Part shown: positions 1 through 6,640 of the stretch, piece after piece
Layout of the letters: every line of letters starts with the position of its first letter
How positions within the stretch are numbered: position 1 is the stretch's first letter
Source of the DNA: JAWVZH01 sp033722295
GTDB lineage: Bacteria; Bacteroidota; Bacteroidia; Chitinophagales; Saprospiraceae
Assembly: GCA_033722295.1 (NCBI GenBank)
Contig: JAWVZH010000049.1
Span: 1 to 18,372 of the forward strand
Direction: 5' to 3'
Length of the DNA stretch: 18,372 nucleotides
Notes under the pieces: generated by a model
What the model was told of the DNA's origin: nothing
The model's database searches: none
The model's input: only the letters and a program-made list of their open reading frames with translations
Program-made: the position numbers and the translations under genes

Positions 1-2
1 AC

Positions 3-161
3 CTTAATTCCCTGCATCTGGATAGTCTGCAGTTTGTCTGCAATAGCTATTCAGATGAGTATTCAGAATCCCAAGAAGACTCACTGCTCAATATCGTGAT
101 ATATGTAGACTCTCTTATCGAAGTGCAAAATGACAAATTGAATGCTAAAAAGAATCTTTAG
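3..161 (+). CDS. C-terminal part of a T9SS-type secreted protein, upstream frame (5' end outside window, frameshifted)
   Basis: This reading frame is open from the window edge to a TAG at 159-161. It gives about 52 residues (beginning LNSLHLDSLQFVCN, ending VQNDKLNAKKNL) with no start codon in the window, so it is the inner part of a longer gene. It has no domain I can name. Its end overlaps the start of the next open frame, which is open from 149. Rereading one base after the A5 run at 147-151 joins the two into a continuous sequence (NAKK then ESLGDSINS). The joined product fits a Bacteroidota surface protein whose last segment is the sorting domain encoded at 475-700. I therefore read 3-700 as one gene with a -1 frame change, from a lost A, a sequencing error or, less likely, programmed slippage on AAAAAG. 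Confidence 0.55.
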   Translation, partial: LNSLHLDSLQFVCNSYSDEYSESQEDSLLNIVIYVDSLIEVQNDKLNAKKNL

Positions 162-202
162 GAGACTCAATAAATTCAATACTCAATGATATTTTAGAGG
201 AT

Positions 203-700
203 TTGAATACAGTTACCGTCAGTGACTCAATGGAGCGATATTTGAAATCTTATTTTAAAATAAATGTGGAGCTGTTATTGAGTTCTGATGGGGAGTTAAC
301 ACCTGGACAAATTGACAGTTTAGAGTCAATTGCTGAGAAATGTTACTCTGACAACGGACATGGAGTGTTGTTGGCGAGGTCTATTCTCCCAGAGCATCCG
401 TCAACTTATGACGATTCCACATATTGTAGTTCTAGCTTGATACTAAGCACTAATAAAGAAACGACGGCAGAGCTACGAGTAGTTCCAAATCCAAGCGATG
501 GTCTTATTGAAATAGAGGGCCTAGCACTAGATAAGGTTAATAGAATTGAGCTTTGGAATATTGCCGGAACTAAACTGAAGCACTCCTTCAATAAATTGAC
601 ACCTCAATATGATGTAAGTCAATTGAGGCCAGGCGTGTATTTCCTTAAAATAAGTTATTCAGATGGTAGACATTTTCGACTAAAATTTATAGTCCAATAA
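203..700 (+). CDS. T9SS C-terminal sorting domain protein, downstream frame of the frameshifted gene
   Basis: The listed start is a TTG at 203, but the frame is open from 149 and there is no signal peptide, so this is probably not an independent gene. It is the 3' end of the gene that begins before the window. Residues 1-90 contain a short segment with the pattern LTPGQIDSLESIAEKC...GVLLARSIL, which I associate with the stretch just before the sorting domain in Bacteroidota surface proteins. Residues 91-165 are a T9SS type A sorting domain: RVVPNPSDG motif, then alternating beta strands, LRPGVYFLKI and a final basic strand ending KFIVQ. Such domains direct export through the type IX system and anchoring to, or release from, the outer membrane. 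The gene stops 58 bases before the next likely start at 759. Confidence 0.75.
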   Translation: MNTVTVSDSMERYLKSYFKINVELLLSSDGELTPGQIDSLESIAEKCYSDNGHGVLLARSILPEHPSTYDDSTYCSSSLILSTNKETTAELRVVPNPSDGLIEIEGLALDKVNRIELWNIAGTKLKHSFNKLTPQYDVSQLRPGVYFLKISYSDGRHFRLKFIVQ

Positions 701-719
701 AAAATCATACATTAATGTG

Positions 720-739
720 GGGGGAATGAATAGTCCCCC
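720..739 (+). other. G5/C5 hairpin between secreted-protein genes
   Basis: The sequence GGGGGA (720-725) pairs with TCCCCC (734-739) around an 8-base AT-rich loop. It sits 20 bases after the upstream stop codon and 19 bases before the likely ATG at 759. No T-run follows, so it is a poor intrinsic terminator. It could be an mRNA-stabilising or translation-modulating structure in the leader of the next gene. Confidence 0.35.
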
Positions 740-758
740 TGCATATATTTATGCTTAT

Positions 759-2012
759 ATGTCGAAGAAGAAGAGTTGTATAGTAGTTCTTATAATTTTT
801 TCAAATTTCATGTGTGCAATAGCACAATATCATGATTTAAATTGGCTATTGGGGTATAGTAGTCGATCGAGAAACACTAATCCGATTCATCTCAAGTTTA
901 ACAAAGACGGATTGTCTAAAATTTCGCAATTCCCATCAAATGCTCCAAAAATTAATACTTATAGCTGTATGATGTCCGATTCTTCGGGCAATGTTCTTTT
1001 TTATACAAATGGACTCCACATTTATAACATGAATCATGAGATCATGGATGGTGGAGACACGATAAATCCAGGATATTGGTGGATGCATTGTGATACTACT
1101 TGGAATGCATACTTTTCTAGATATCAGGCTCAAGCAATACCATACCCAGGTAAACCTGATAATTATATTATGTTTCATCCAGCGATGATAAAGAATACCT
1201 TGAATCTCGGTCCTCTCTACTACACCGTCATAGATATGAGCCATGGTCTCAATGCAGGATCAGTGCATTCCAAGAACAATATTTTATTGAGAGATGGTAT
1301 GGAATATTTTGGATTAGTAAAGCATGCCAATGGAAGAGATTATTGGCTAATTGTTCCTGTAAAGGCCACTAACCACTTTAAGAAATATTTAATCGATAGA
1401 CGTGGAATTAAAAATAAGGGAATAGATTCTACTGGTCCTATATTTGATAACCTTAGCTCAATTACTGGTGTAAATAGAGTATCTCCAAATGGTGAATATC
1501 TTGTTGTATCCCACCCCATTAATGGAATCAGAATTTACGAGTTTGACCGATGCAGTGGCGCAATCACATTTCTTGATGCTATACAATATACTAACTGGAG
1601 TAGACAGGTTAACTACGATCTGGGTATATCTATTTCACCCGACAGTAAAATATTGTATAGTCATGACGGATTCGTGTTGCACCAATATGATTTGACGGCG
1701 CAAAGCATAGAAGACACTAGATTGACAATTGCCAGATTTGATAGGTATCAAGATAATTATTTTACCATATTCTCATGGTGTAAATTGGCAGTAGATGGTA
1801 AGATATATATGGCCTCTGGCAGCAACAATGCGGTTTTGCATGTTATTGAGAGACCTAATCTTCGTGGTCTTGCGTGTAACTTTAGGCAACACTCCATTAG
1901 TTTGCCAGAACAAAATTTTAATACTATTCCAGTATTTCCAAACTACAGATTAGGACCTGTAAAGGGTTCACCATGTGATTCATTAAATGTGACTAATAGT
2001 AATGATAGATAA
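759..2012 (+). CDS. Secreted beta-propeller-like protein lacking a T9SS sorting domain
   Basis: The frame is open from a GTG at 717. I prefer the ATG at 759 because it begins a clean signal peptide (MSKKKSCIVVLIIF... then AIA before Q23), giving 417 residues. The mature part has repeated beta-rich blocks typical of WD40/propeller-like secreted Bacteroidota proteins: SDSSGNVLFYTNG near the start, KHANGRDYWLIVP in the middle, then VSPNGEYLVVS, YEFDRCSGAITF and a closing FPNYRLGPVKGSPCDSL. The next gene has the same blocks in the same order (SDGKGNVVLISNG, RHGNGRDWWLVYS, SPNGDRIAIV, YDFDRCSGIV, GSKCDSL), so the two are tandem paralogues. In the second, GSKCDSL is followed by a linker and a sorting domain. 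Here the protein ends ten residues after that motif (NVTNSNDR), so no sorting signal is present. It may stay in the periplasm or ride with its partner. The ligand is unknown. Confidence 0.8.
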   Translation: MSKKKSCIVVLIIFSNFMCAIAQYHDLNWLLGYSSRSRNTNPIHLKFNKDGLSKISQFPSNAPKINTYSCMMSDSSGNVLFYTNGLHIYNMNHEIMDGGDTINPGYWWMHCDTTWNAYFSRYQAQAIPYPGKPDNYIMFHPAMIKNTLNLGPLYYTVIDMSHGLNAGSVHSKNNILLRDGMEYFGLVKHANGRDYWLIVPVKATNHFKKYLIDRRGIKNKGIDSTGPIFDNLSSITGVNRVSPNGEYLVVSHPINGIRIYEFDRCSGAITFLDAIQYTNWSRQVNYDLGISISPDSKILYSHDGFVLHQYDLTAQSIEDTRLTIARFDRYQDNYFTIFSWCKLAVDGKIYMASGSNNAVLHVIERPNLRGLACNFRQHSISLPEQNFNTIPVFPNYRLGPVKGSPCDSLNVTNSNDR

Positions 2013-2013
2013 A

Positions 2014-3450
2014 ATGAAATATCTATTTAGAACTTTCTTGTTCATAGTGATACTGTTAAAATCTGTGAACAATGATCTCTTTGCCCAGACTTATGACTCT
2101 TGGATTATAGGCCAAGGGGATTCATCAACTCAATTGATGGAATTAAGAGATTCTGGCTTAAATATTACTGATCTCGAAGTGTCATTACCAATAGAATCGG
2201 CTACGTCTACAATATCAGATGGAAAGGGTAATGTGGTATTAATTAGTAATGGTTGTTACTTATATAATTCGGACGGTGAAAAATTAGAACAAAATTTGTT
2301 ATCCAAAGGACCATGGGCTGCCAAGTACTGTGACGACTATGGGTTATTGTGTCCTAGATGTATGGCTTTTGTACAGCATCCTGTTGATAGCAATGTCTAT
2401 TATGTGTTCGTTCAAGGACTTTTTGGAATTAGTGGCCAGAGGATTGATACTAGAAATATTTACATGCGAAAGGTGCAAATTGTGAATGACAAACCAACCA
2501 TTCTAAATACCACTAATTTATTAGTAGAGGGTAAAATTGAAAGTATAGATATTGTACGCCACGGTAATGGGAGAGATTGGTGGCTCGTATATTCTAATCC
2601 TCAGAATGGCACTATAGGAACAATATTGTTGATTGGAAATGAGGTCAGGTTATTACCGGAACAACAAATTGAGTACTTCAGTACTTCAAGCTGTGGATTT
2701 AGAAGAATCATACGAATCTCTCCTAATGGGGATCGAATTGCTATAGTTGATGGTGGTTGTGGAGTATATTTTTATGATTTTGACCGTTGCTCTGGAATTG
2801 TTTCGAGCAGATTTGTGAGAATAAATATTCCAAATAACATACAAGGGCGAGATGGTGTTTTTACTCATTCTGGGAAGTATTTCCTTTTAACCGGATGGCA
2901 ATATCTTCAAAGAATTGACATATCACAAATTGGTGTAGCCCATAATCCGATTGATTCTTTCGAAATACCGGCTGGAATCTCAATCCATCGTATTGAGCGT
3001 TTTCAGAATAAACTTTTATGCACTGATCATCGATCAGAGCGGTACTTCATCGAATTGGATGACGTGGAAAATGAAAATTTGAGCATCGATGTGATTGGAT
3101 CCGCTAGACTTATTGAGCACATGAGAAGTTTACCGCTTGTGTATAATAAGCGATTGGGCGTGCTGACTGGAAGTAAATGCGACTCGCTGATGACATCGAT
3201 TAATAGTTATGATAATTTACGAATTAATGTATTTCCTAATCCCTTCCATTCTAAAGTACATATATCAGTTATTAGTAAGAGGAACAGATTGAAAGCATTA
3301 ATTTATAATACACAAGCACAGTTAATTCACTCCGAAATTTTAAAGAGTGATATTAACACGATAGACTTTTCCGGTAGGAATTCTGGTCTTTATTTAGTCC
3401 AGGTAATTGGAGATAATTATTATAAATCCATGAAAATTCTCAAATTATGA
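2014..3450 (+). CDS. T9SS-secreted beta-propeller-like protein
   Basis: Two in-frame starts exist. The ATG at 2002 overlaps the previous gene by 11 bases. The ATG at 2014 is one base after its stop and begins the signal peptide directly (MKYLFRTFLFIVILLK...LFAQ), so I chose 2014, giving 478 residues. The middle carries the propeller-like blocks shared with the upstream paralogue, including RHGNGRDWWLVYS, ISPNGDRIAIVDGG and YDFDRCSGIV. The last ~77 residues are a T9SS sorting domain (INVFPNPFHSKV, then LKALIYNTQAQLIHSE, SGLYLVQVIG and a final KSMKILKL). Close spacing on both sides (overlap or 1 base upstream, ATGA overlap downstream) points to one mRNA with translational coupling. The protein is expected on the outer face of the outer membrane or released. 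The specific role is unknown. Confidence 0.85.
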   Translation: MKYLFRTFLFIVILLKSVNNDLFAQTYDSWIIGQGDSSTQLMELRDSGLNITDLEVSLPIESATSTISDGKGNVVLISNGCYLYNSDGEKLEQNLLSKGPWAAKYCDDYGLLCPRCMAFVQHPVDSNVYYVFVQGLFGISGQRIDTRNIYMRKVQIVNDKPTILNTTNLLVEGKIESIDIVRHGNGRDWWLVYSNPQNGTIGTILLIGNEVRLLPEQQIEYFSTSSCGFRRIIRISPNGDRIAIVDGGCGVYFYDFDRCSGIVSSRFVRINIPNNIQGRDGVFTHSGKYFLLTGWQYLQRIDISQIGVAHNPIDSFEIPAGISIHRIERFQNKLLCTDHRSERYFIELDDVENENLSIDVIGSARLIEHMRSLPLVYNKRLGVLTGSKCDSLMTSINSYDNLRINVFPNPFHSKVHISVISKRNRLKALIYNTQAQLIHSEILKSDINTIDFSGRNSGLYLVQVIGDNYYKSMKILKL

Positions 3451-5045
3451 GAATTACTTGTTTGTTAATTACATTTGTTCTAGTTGCAACGAGTCTATTA
3501 TGTCAAGACTGCAAGGACAGTGTACGTGTGGATTCAGCAGAGTGGTTTATCCATTGTAATTTTCCAGGCCCACCCGGATTTTTCAAATATCAAATCCCAG
3601 TGTGCGGTTGTGATGGAAGGACTTATCTGAATGAACGTTGTGCACGGCTCCATGGTGTAAATGAATGGACTGAGGGAGGGGGGTGTCAGTGTATTGATTC
3701 AAGTTTGATAGAAGAAAGAGATAGGGTCTTTTTCGATTCCTTTTATTACTTGAATAATGGCTTTGATCCAGTTTGCGGGTGTGACGGTAAAACATACATT
3801 AATGCCAAAGTCGCGTACTATTATCATGGAGTGACAAGATGGCAACCCGCACCATGTGATTGCTATGAGGAATCTTTCAAGAATTACTTCGTTCCGGATT
3901 GGTTAATTGACACAATAATCGACCCACGGTTGCCTTATTACTGCGCTTGTGATAGCAATAATTATCAGGATTTACTTGTTGTGTACTTCCTTAAAGGTTT
4001 GACCCATTTCCGTGAAGGTAAGTGTGTCTGTTTTAAGGAAGAGAACATCGATCAAGACACAATATGTCCACCAGATTATGATCCGGTTTGCGGGTGTGAT
4101 ACTATAACTTATAGAAATGAGTGTGTTGCCCGGTATAAATACGGATTAGAAAACTATTCATTAGGGCAATGTAAGTGTTTTATTCCCGAGCAAATAGATT
4201 CAACCAGAAGCTGTGGTGTTGGTGATCTGTTTTTCTTAAATCCAGTCTGTGGGTGTGATAGTGTGAATTATTGGAATCCCTGCGCCGCTAAATTGTATGG
4301 GGGAGTTTATAAATACACAGAAGGACCATGCCAGTGTATAGACTCTTCGCTCATAACTCCTAATATTGAATGCAGTAATCTATATAATCCAGTATGTGGA
4401 TGTAATGATAGCACATATTTTAATATATGTGAAGCAGAAAAAATCCATGGGGTTAATGCCATAAACGACGACCCATGTCGTTGCTTTGAATCTAAGTTTA
4501 TCGATAAATCTATTGATTGCAAGGAAAATATCAATGTGTCCCCCGTTTGTGGATGCGATAGCGTGACATATATTAATGCCTGTGTCGCTCTGTATAGAGG
4601 TGGAGTAACATCATGGACTAGGGGACCATGTAATTTCTTGTGCATTGATTCATTTTATATTGATACCACGCAATCATGTAGTGCGATTTATGACCCGGTA
4701 TGTGGATGTGATTCAATCACCTATCAGAATGAGTGTGTAGCCCGCAACTACTATGGGGTCACAGATTGGACAGAAGGGGAATGTCTTACAAGCGTGGATA
4801 ATAGAGGAGATAATACTGGAGTAAAGGTATATCCAATACCTGCTCACTCTTTCATTTATGTAAAATCAGACGAGATCGTATCCGATGTGATCATCTATGG
4901 CATGGATGGGAACATAGTGCTGCAAAAAGAAATCAATGCATCGGCGGGTATGCTTCAAGTTCAGAGTCTGGCATCTGGAACCTATATTTTGAAGATCATT
5001 GCATCCGACCAGTCCTATGTAAGGAAACTACTGATAACGCGATAA
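3447..5045 (+). CDS. T9SS-secreted protein with eight Kazal-like protease-inhibitor repeats
   Basis: The start codon overlaps the previous stop as ATGA, indicating translational coupling. Residues 1-20 are a signal peptide. Residues 21-446 are eight tandem Kazal-like units of 49-60 residues: 21-80, 81-137, 138-193, 194-242, 243-295, 296-344, 345-395 and 396-446. The canonical unit is C1-x(n)-C2-x7-C3-G-C4-D-x3-TY-x-N-x-C5-x(n)-G-x-C6, e.g. DPVCGCDSITYQNECVAR in unit 8. Residues 459-532 are a T9SS sorting domain (VKVYPIPAHS ... SGTYILKIIA ... RKLLITR). Kazal domains normally inhibit serine proteases by presenting a loop just after C2. Here the residue two after C2 differs between units (Pro, Val, Asn, Glu, Ala in units 4-8), so targets, if any, may differ. 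Units 2 and 3 both lack C2 and C5, the pair bonded in classical Kazal domains. Inhibitor activity is inferred from family only; an adhesive or structural role is also possible. Confidence 0.85.
   Translation: MRITCLLITFVLVATSLLCQDCKDSVRVDSAEWFIHCNFPGPPGFFKYQIPVCGCDGRTYLNERCARLHGVNEWTEGGGCQCIDSSLIEERDRVFFDSFYYLNNGFDPVCGCDGKTYINAKVAYYYHGVTRWQPAPCDCYEESFKNYFVPDWLIDTIIDPRLPYYCACDSNNYQDLLVVYFLKGLTHFREGKCVCFKEENIDQDTICPPDYDPVCGCDTITYRNECVARYKYGLENYSLGQCKCFIPEQIDSTRSCGVGDLFFLNPVCGCDSVNYWNPCAAKLYGGVYKYTEGPCQCIDSSLITPNIECSNLYNPVCGCNDSTYFNICEAEKIHGVNAINDDPCRCFESKFIDKSIDCKENINVSPVCGCDSVTYINACVALYRGGVTSWTRGPCNFLCIDSFYIDTTQSCSAIYDPVCGCDSITYQNECVARNYYGVTDWTEGECLTSVDNRGDNTGVKVYPIPAHSFIYVKSDEIVSDVIIYGMDGNIVLQKEINASAGMLQVQSLASGTYILKIIASDQSYVRKLLITR
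3507..4784 (+). repeat. Eight tandem Kazal-like coding repeats
   Basis: About 150-180 bases per unit, each translating to the C...C...PVCGCD...TY.N.C...G..C pattern. The DNA copies are diverged: units 4 and 8 are closest in their core (DPVCGCD, NECVAR), while units 2 and 3 are the most degenerate. This is protein-level rather than recent DNA-level repetition. Confidence 0.85.
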
Positions 5046-5426
5046 CCTGAACCTTGTCCAGACCAAGGCTGTGTGGGAGTATTTTCATGAGGAGGAATGA
5101 CTGGGTGGATTATTGTGTATAGGGTATTGTGTATGGGAATAGGTGTGGAGTTTGCATTGACCACCAACTCATCTTCTCTCAGATGAAACAGGATGAAACG
5201 CAGGTCATGTTTAGTTTTAGCGGAGTCAGTATTAAAGTGCACCATGACAGGAAATCCGGGCAATCACTATAAAAACCTATGCCGACCGCTTCGTGTAGTA
5301 TGATCCGTAGTTAGAATGCCGGATGATAGTTGCCGATAGACCAAGACACCGTCGGTTATATGCCCAACCAACCATTGCTTTCGTCGATAAAACACCTGCC
5401 TTCGTCGAGTATTATGTTATATTGGT
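5046..5426. other. Long gap without a convincing gene between the secreted cluster and padR
   Basis: The stretch is 426 bases up to the padR start, and the last 45 hold its promoter and operator. The rest contains an imperfect tandem 14-mer (TATTGTGTATAGGG then TATTGTGTATGGGA at 5111-5138) and two copies of TTCGTCGA 21 bases apart (5380-5387, 5401-5408). Short frames are present: + strand 5129-5272 from a GTG, about 47 residues, and - strand 5015-5263, overlapping the Kazal gene's end. Neither resembles a family I know. The + strand one includes a fairly protein-like stretch (QVMFSFSGVSIKVHHD), so a decayed gene remnant is possible. No clear terminator follows the Kazal gene. Confidence 0.5.
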
Positions 5427-5447
5427 GTACTATGTATTGCATAGTAC
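5427..5447. promoter_or_regulatory. Perfect inverted repeat, putative PadR operator
   Basis: GTACTATG (5427-5434) and CATAGTAC (5440-5447) are exact reverse complements separated by TATTG. The repeat covers the TTG at 5437-5439 that I read as the -33 element of the padR promoter. PadR regulators bind short dyads (classically ATGT-N8-ACAT) and commonly repress their own operons, so binding here would block polymerase. The match to the classical PadR spacing is not exact; the assignment rests on symmetry and position. Confidence 0.6.
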
Positions 5448-5467
5448 TATATACTTGCTTATATTTG
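5437..5467 (+). promoter_or_regulatory. Bacteroidota-type promoter of padR-pspC
   Basis: TTG at 5437-5439 and TATATTTG at 5460-5467 match the Bacteroidota primary-sigma pattern TTG-N19/20-TAnnTTTG, with a 20-base spacer here. Transcription should start about 5 bases after the -7 box, at or next to the ATG at 5472, so the mRNA would be leaderless or nearly so. Confidence 0.65.
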
Positions 5468-5471
5468 GGGT

Positions 5472-5816
5472 ATGAACGTAGAAAATGCAAAAGCTCAAAT
5501 GAAGAAAGGCATCCTGGAGATGTGTATCCTGGGCATAATCTCCAAAGGAGAGGCATATCCCAGCGATATCATCAAGGAGCTGAAACAGGCGGAGCTGATC
5601 ATAGTAGAAGGAACATTGTATCCTCTGCTCAACCGCCTCAAAAACGCGGGCTTCCTGGATTACAACTGGAAAGAGTCGAAGTCAGGACCACCTCGCAAAT
5701 ATTACAAAATGACCGAAAATGGCACCACCTTCCTTGCTACATTGAAGGAGAGTTGGGGTCAATTAGTCAACGCCGTTGACATCACAACTAAAAACGTAAC
5801 AACCAGCAATGAATAA
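5472..5816 (+). CDS. PadR family transcriptional regulator
   Basis: The product is 114 residues, the usual size of short subfamily-2 PadR proteins: one winged helix-turn-helix plus a C-terminal dimerisation helix. The N-terminus MNVENAKAQMKKGILEMCIL is typical of Bacteroidota PadR proteins, which supports the ATG at 5472. An internal ATG at 5499 would cut into the first helix. The hallmark segment is seen at about 45-75 (IVEGTLYPLLNRLKNAGFLD), followed by the wing GPPRKYYKMTENG. The helix ending LVNAVDITTK would mediate dimerisation. The stop overlaps the next gene by 8 bases, so padR and the PspC gene are co-translated. An inverted repeat over its promoter suggests autorepression. PadR proteins respond to small molecules or stress; the inducer here cannot be read from sequence. 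Confidence 0.9.
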   Translation: MNVENAKAQMKKGILEMCILGIISKGEAYPSDIIKELKQAELIIVEGTLYPLLNRLKNAGFLDYNWKESKSGPPRKYYKMTENGTTFLATLKESWGQLVNAVDITTKNVTTSNE

Positions 5817-6435
5817 AGTAATTAATATTAATCTGGGCGGACACGCCCTTACTATTGACGACAATGCTTATGAGCTGCTCGACAGATACCTCAAACGTCT
5901 TAAAAGACATTTTCAGGGGTCTGTAGGATTCGAGAATATCATGCAGGATATTGAACTACGGATGGCTGAGCTTATGACGGAAAATATGGGCAATCGCGAG
6001 ATCGCTTCCAGAGACGATGTCAACAAAGCGATAGAGACCATGGGCCAGCCGGAGCAGTTGACAGATGACTCCGGGCAACAGGACAGTTATTACACAGAAG
6101 AGGGCCATTATACTAAAAGAGAAAAGCGTCTTTTCAGAGATCCCGACAATAAGGTTATCTCTGGAGTTTGTAGTGGTCTTGCCGCTTACCTCGGCATAGA
6201 TGACCCACTGTGGATCAGACTTCTTTTTGTAGCGAGTGTGTTGTTCGCAGGATTCGGAGTGTTGCCTTACATTATACTTTGGATCGTCATGCCTGAGGCC
6301 AAAACTAGTGCAGAAAAACTAAGTATGCATGGTGAGCCTGTCAATATCAACAGTATAGCCAACAAGATACAGGAGGACCTGTCTGATCTGGGGCGTAAGA
6401 TCTCTGATCTCGGACAGGAACTCAGGAACAAATAA
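5809..6435 (+). CDS. PspC domain membrane protein
   Basis: The product is 208 residues. Residues 1-85 form a soluble N-terminal part (INLGGHALTIDDNAYELLDRY, then a helical stretch with MQDIELRMAEL) that I know from Bacteroidota PspC proteins placed beside PadR regulators. Residues 107-164 are the PspC domain (RLFRDPDNKVISGVCSGLAAYLGID ... WIVMPEA) with one clear membrane helix at about 136-161. The tail (SAEKLSMHGEPVNINSIANK) is the standard extension and ends in a short amphipathic helix. PspC-type proteins sense or respond to envelope stress at the cytoplasmic membrane. Relatives in this phylum are often two to three times longer with further membrane helices; this one is a short form. The start overlaps padR by 8 bases, so it is expected to be repressed with it. 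Confidence 0.88.
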   Translation: MNKVININLGGHALTIDDNAYELLDRYLKRLKRHFQGSVGFENIMQDIELRMAELMTENMGNREIASRDDVNKAIETMGQPEQLTDDSGQQDSYYTEEGHYTKREKRLFRDPDNKVISGVCSGLAAYLGIDDPLWIRLLFVASVLFAGFGVLPYIILWIVMPEAKTSAEKLSMHGEPVNINSIANKIQEDLSDLGRKISDLGQELRNK

Positions 6436-6475
6436 TTTCCCTTTATCCAATGTCATCGCGACACCCAAATTAAGC

Positions 6476-6520
6476 CGGGCATCTTCGAACTTGAATCGAA
6501 GAGCCCGCCTTTGGTTTCAA
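6476..6520 (+). terminator. Bulged hairpin after the padR-pspC operon
   Basis: CGGGC-A-TCTTCGA (6476-6487) pairs with TCGAAGA-GCCCG (6495-6507), giving 12 base pairs with one bulged A and a 7-base loop. The bases after it (CCTTTGGTTTC) are only moderately T-rich, so it is a weak intrinsic terminator. It lies 41 bases after the pspC stop and 134 bases before metG, which fits termination of the upstream operon better than a metG leader element. Confidence 0.45.
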
Positions 6521-6611
6521 TCTGAATTCAGATCCCATCCCCGTTGATTTTTGGGACGCTATTATCGTCCAATTAAAACAACGATTTCTGCGATTACTCT
6601 TGCGAGTATTC

Positions 6612-6619
6612 TATCTTCG
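6612..6619 (+). promoter_or_regulatory. Possible -7 element for metG
   Basis: TATCTTCG differs from TAnnTTTG at one position and sits 21 bases before the metG ATG. No good TTG lies at the expected distance (TTTCTG near 6584 is the nearest), so this is a weak candidate. Confidence 0.3.
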
Positions 6620-6640
6620 CATATTCAACTTTTTGAGTAT

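Noticed and set aside
5052..5068. CCTTG/CAAGG hairpin after the Kazal gene as a terminator
   Set aside because: It has only five base pairs and no T-run.
5015..5263. 82-residue frame on the - strand
   Set aside because: It overlaps the end of the Kazal gene, has no recognisable motif or promoter, and its composition looks like noise.
5129..5272. Small + strand frame of about 47 residues from a GTG
   Set aside because: It has some protein-like character but no family match, no promoter and a non-ATG start. I note it only as a possible remnant.
5330..5779. 149-residue + strand frame overlapping padR
   Set aside because: It is a shadow of the padR frame; its upstream part covers the promoter and operator and it has no family features.
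6551..6640. TTG-initiated 30-residue N-terminal extension of MetRS
   Set aside because: The conserved MetRS N-terminus begins at the ATG at 6641, and the extension contains the likely promoter region.
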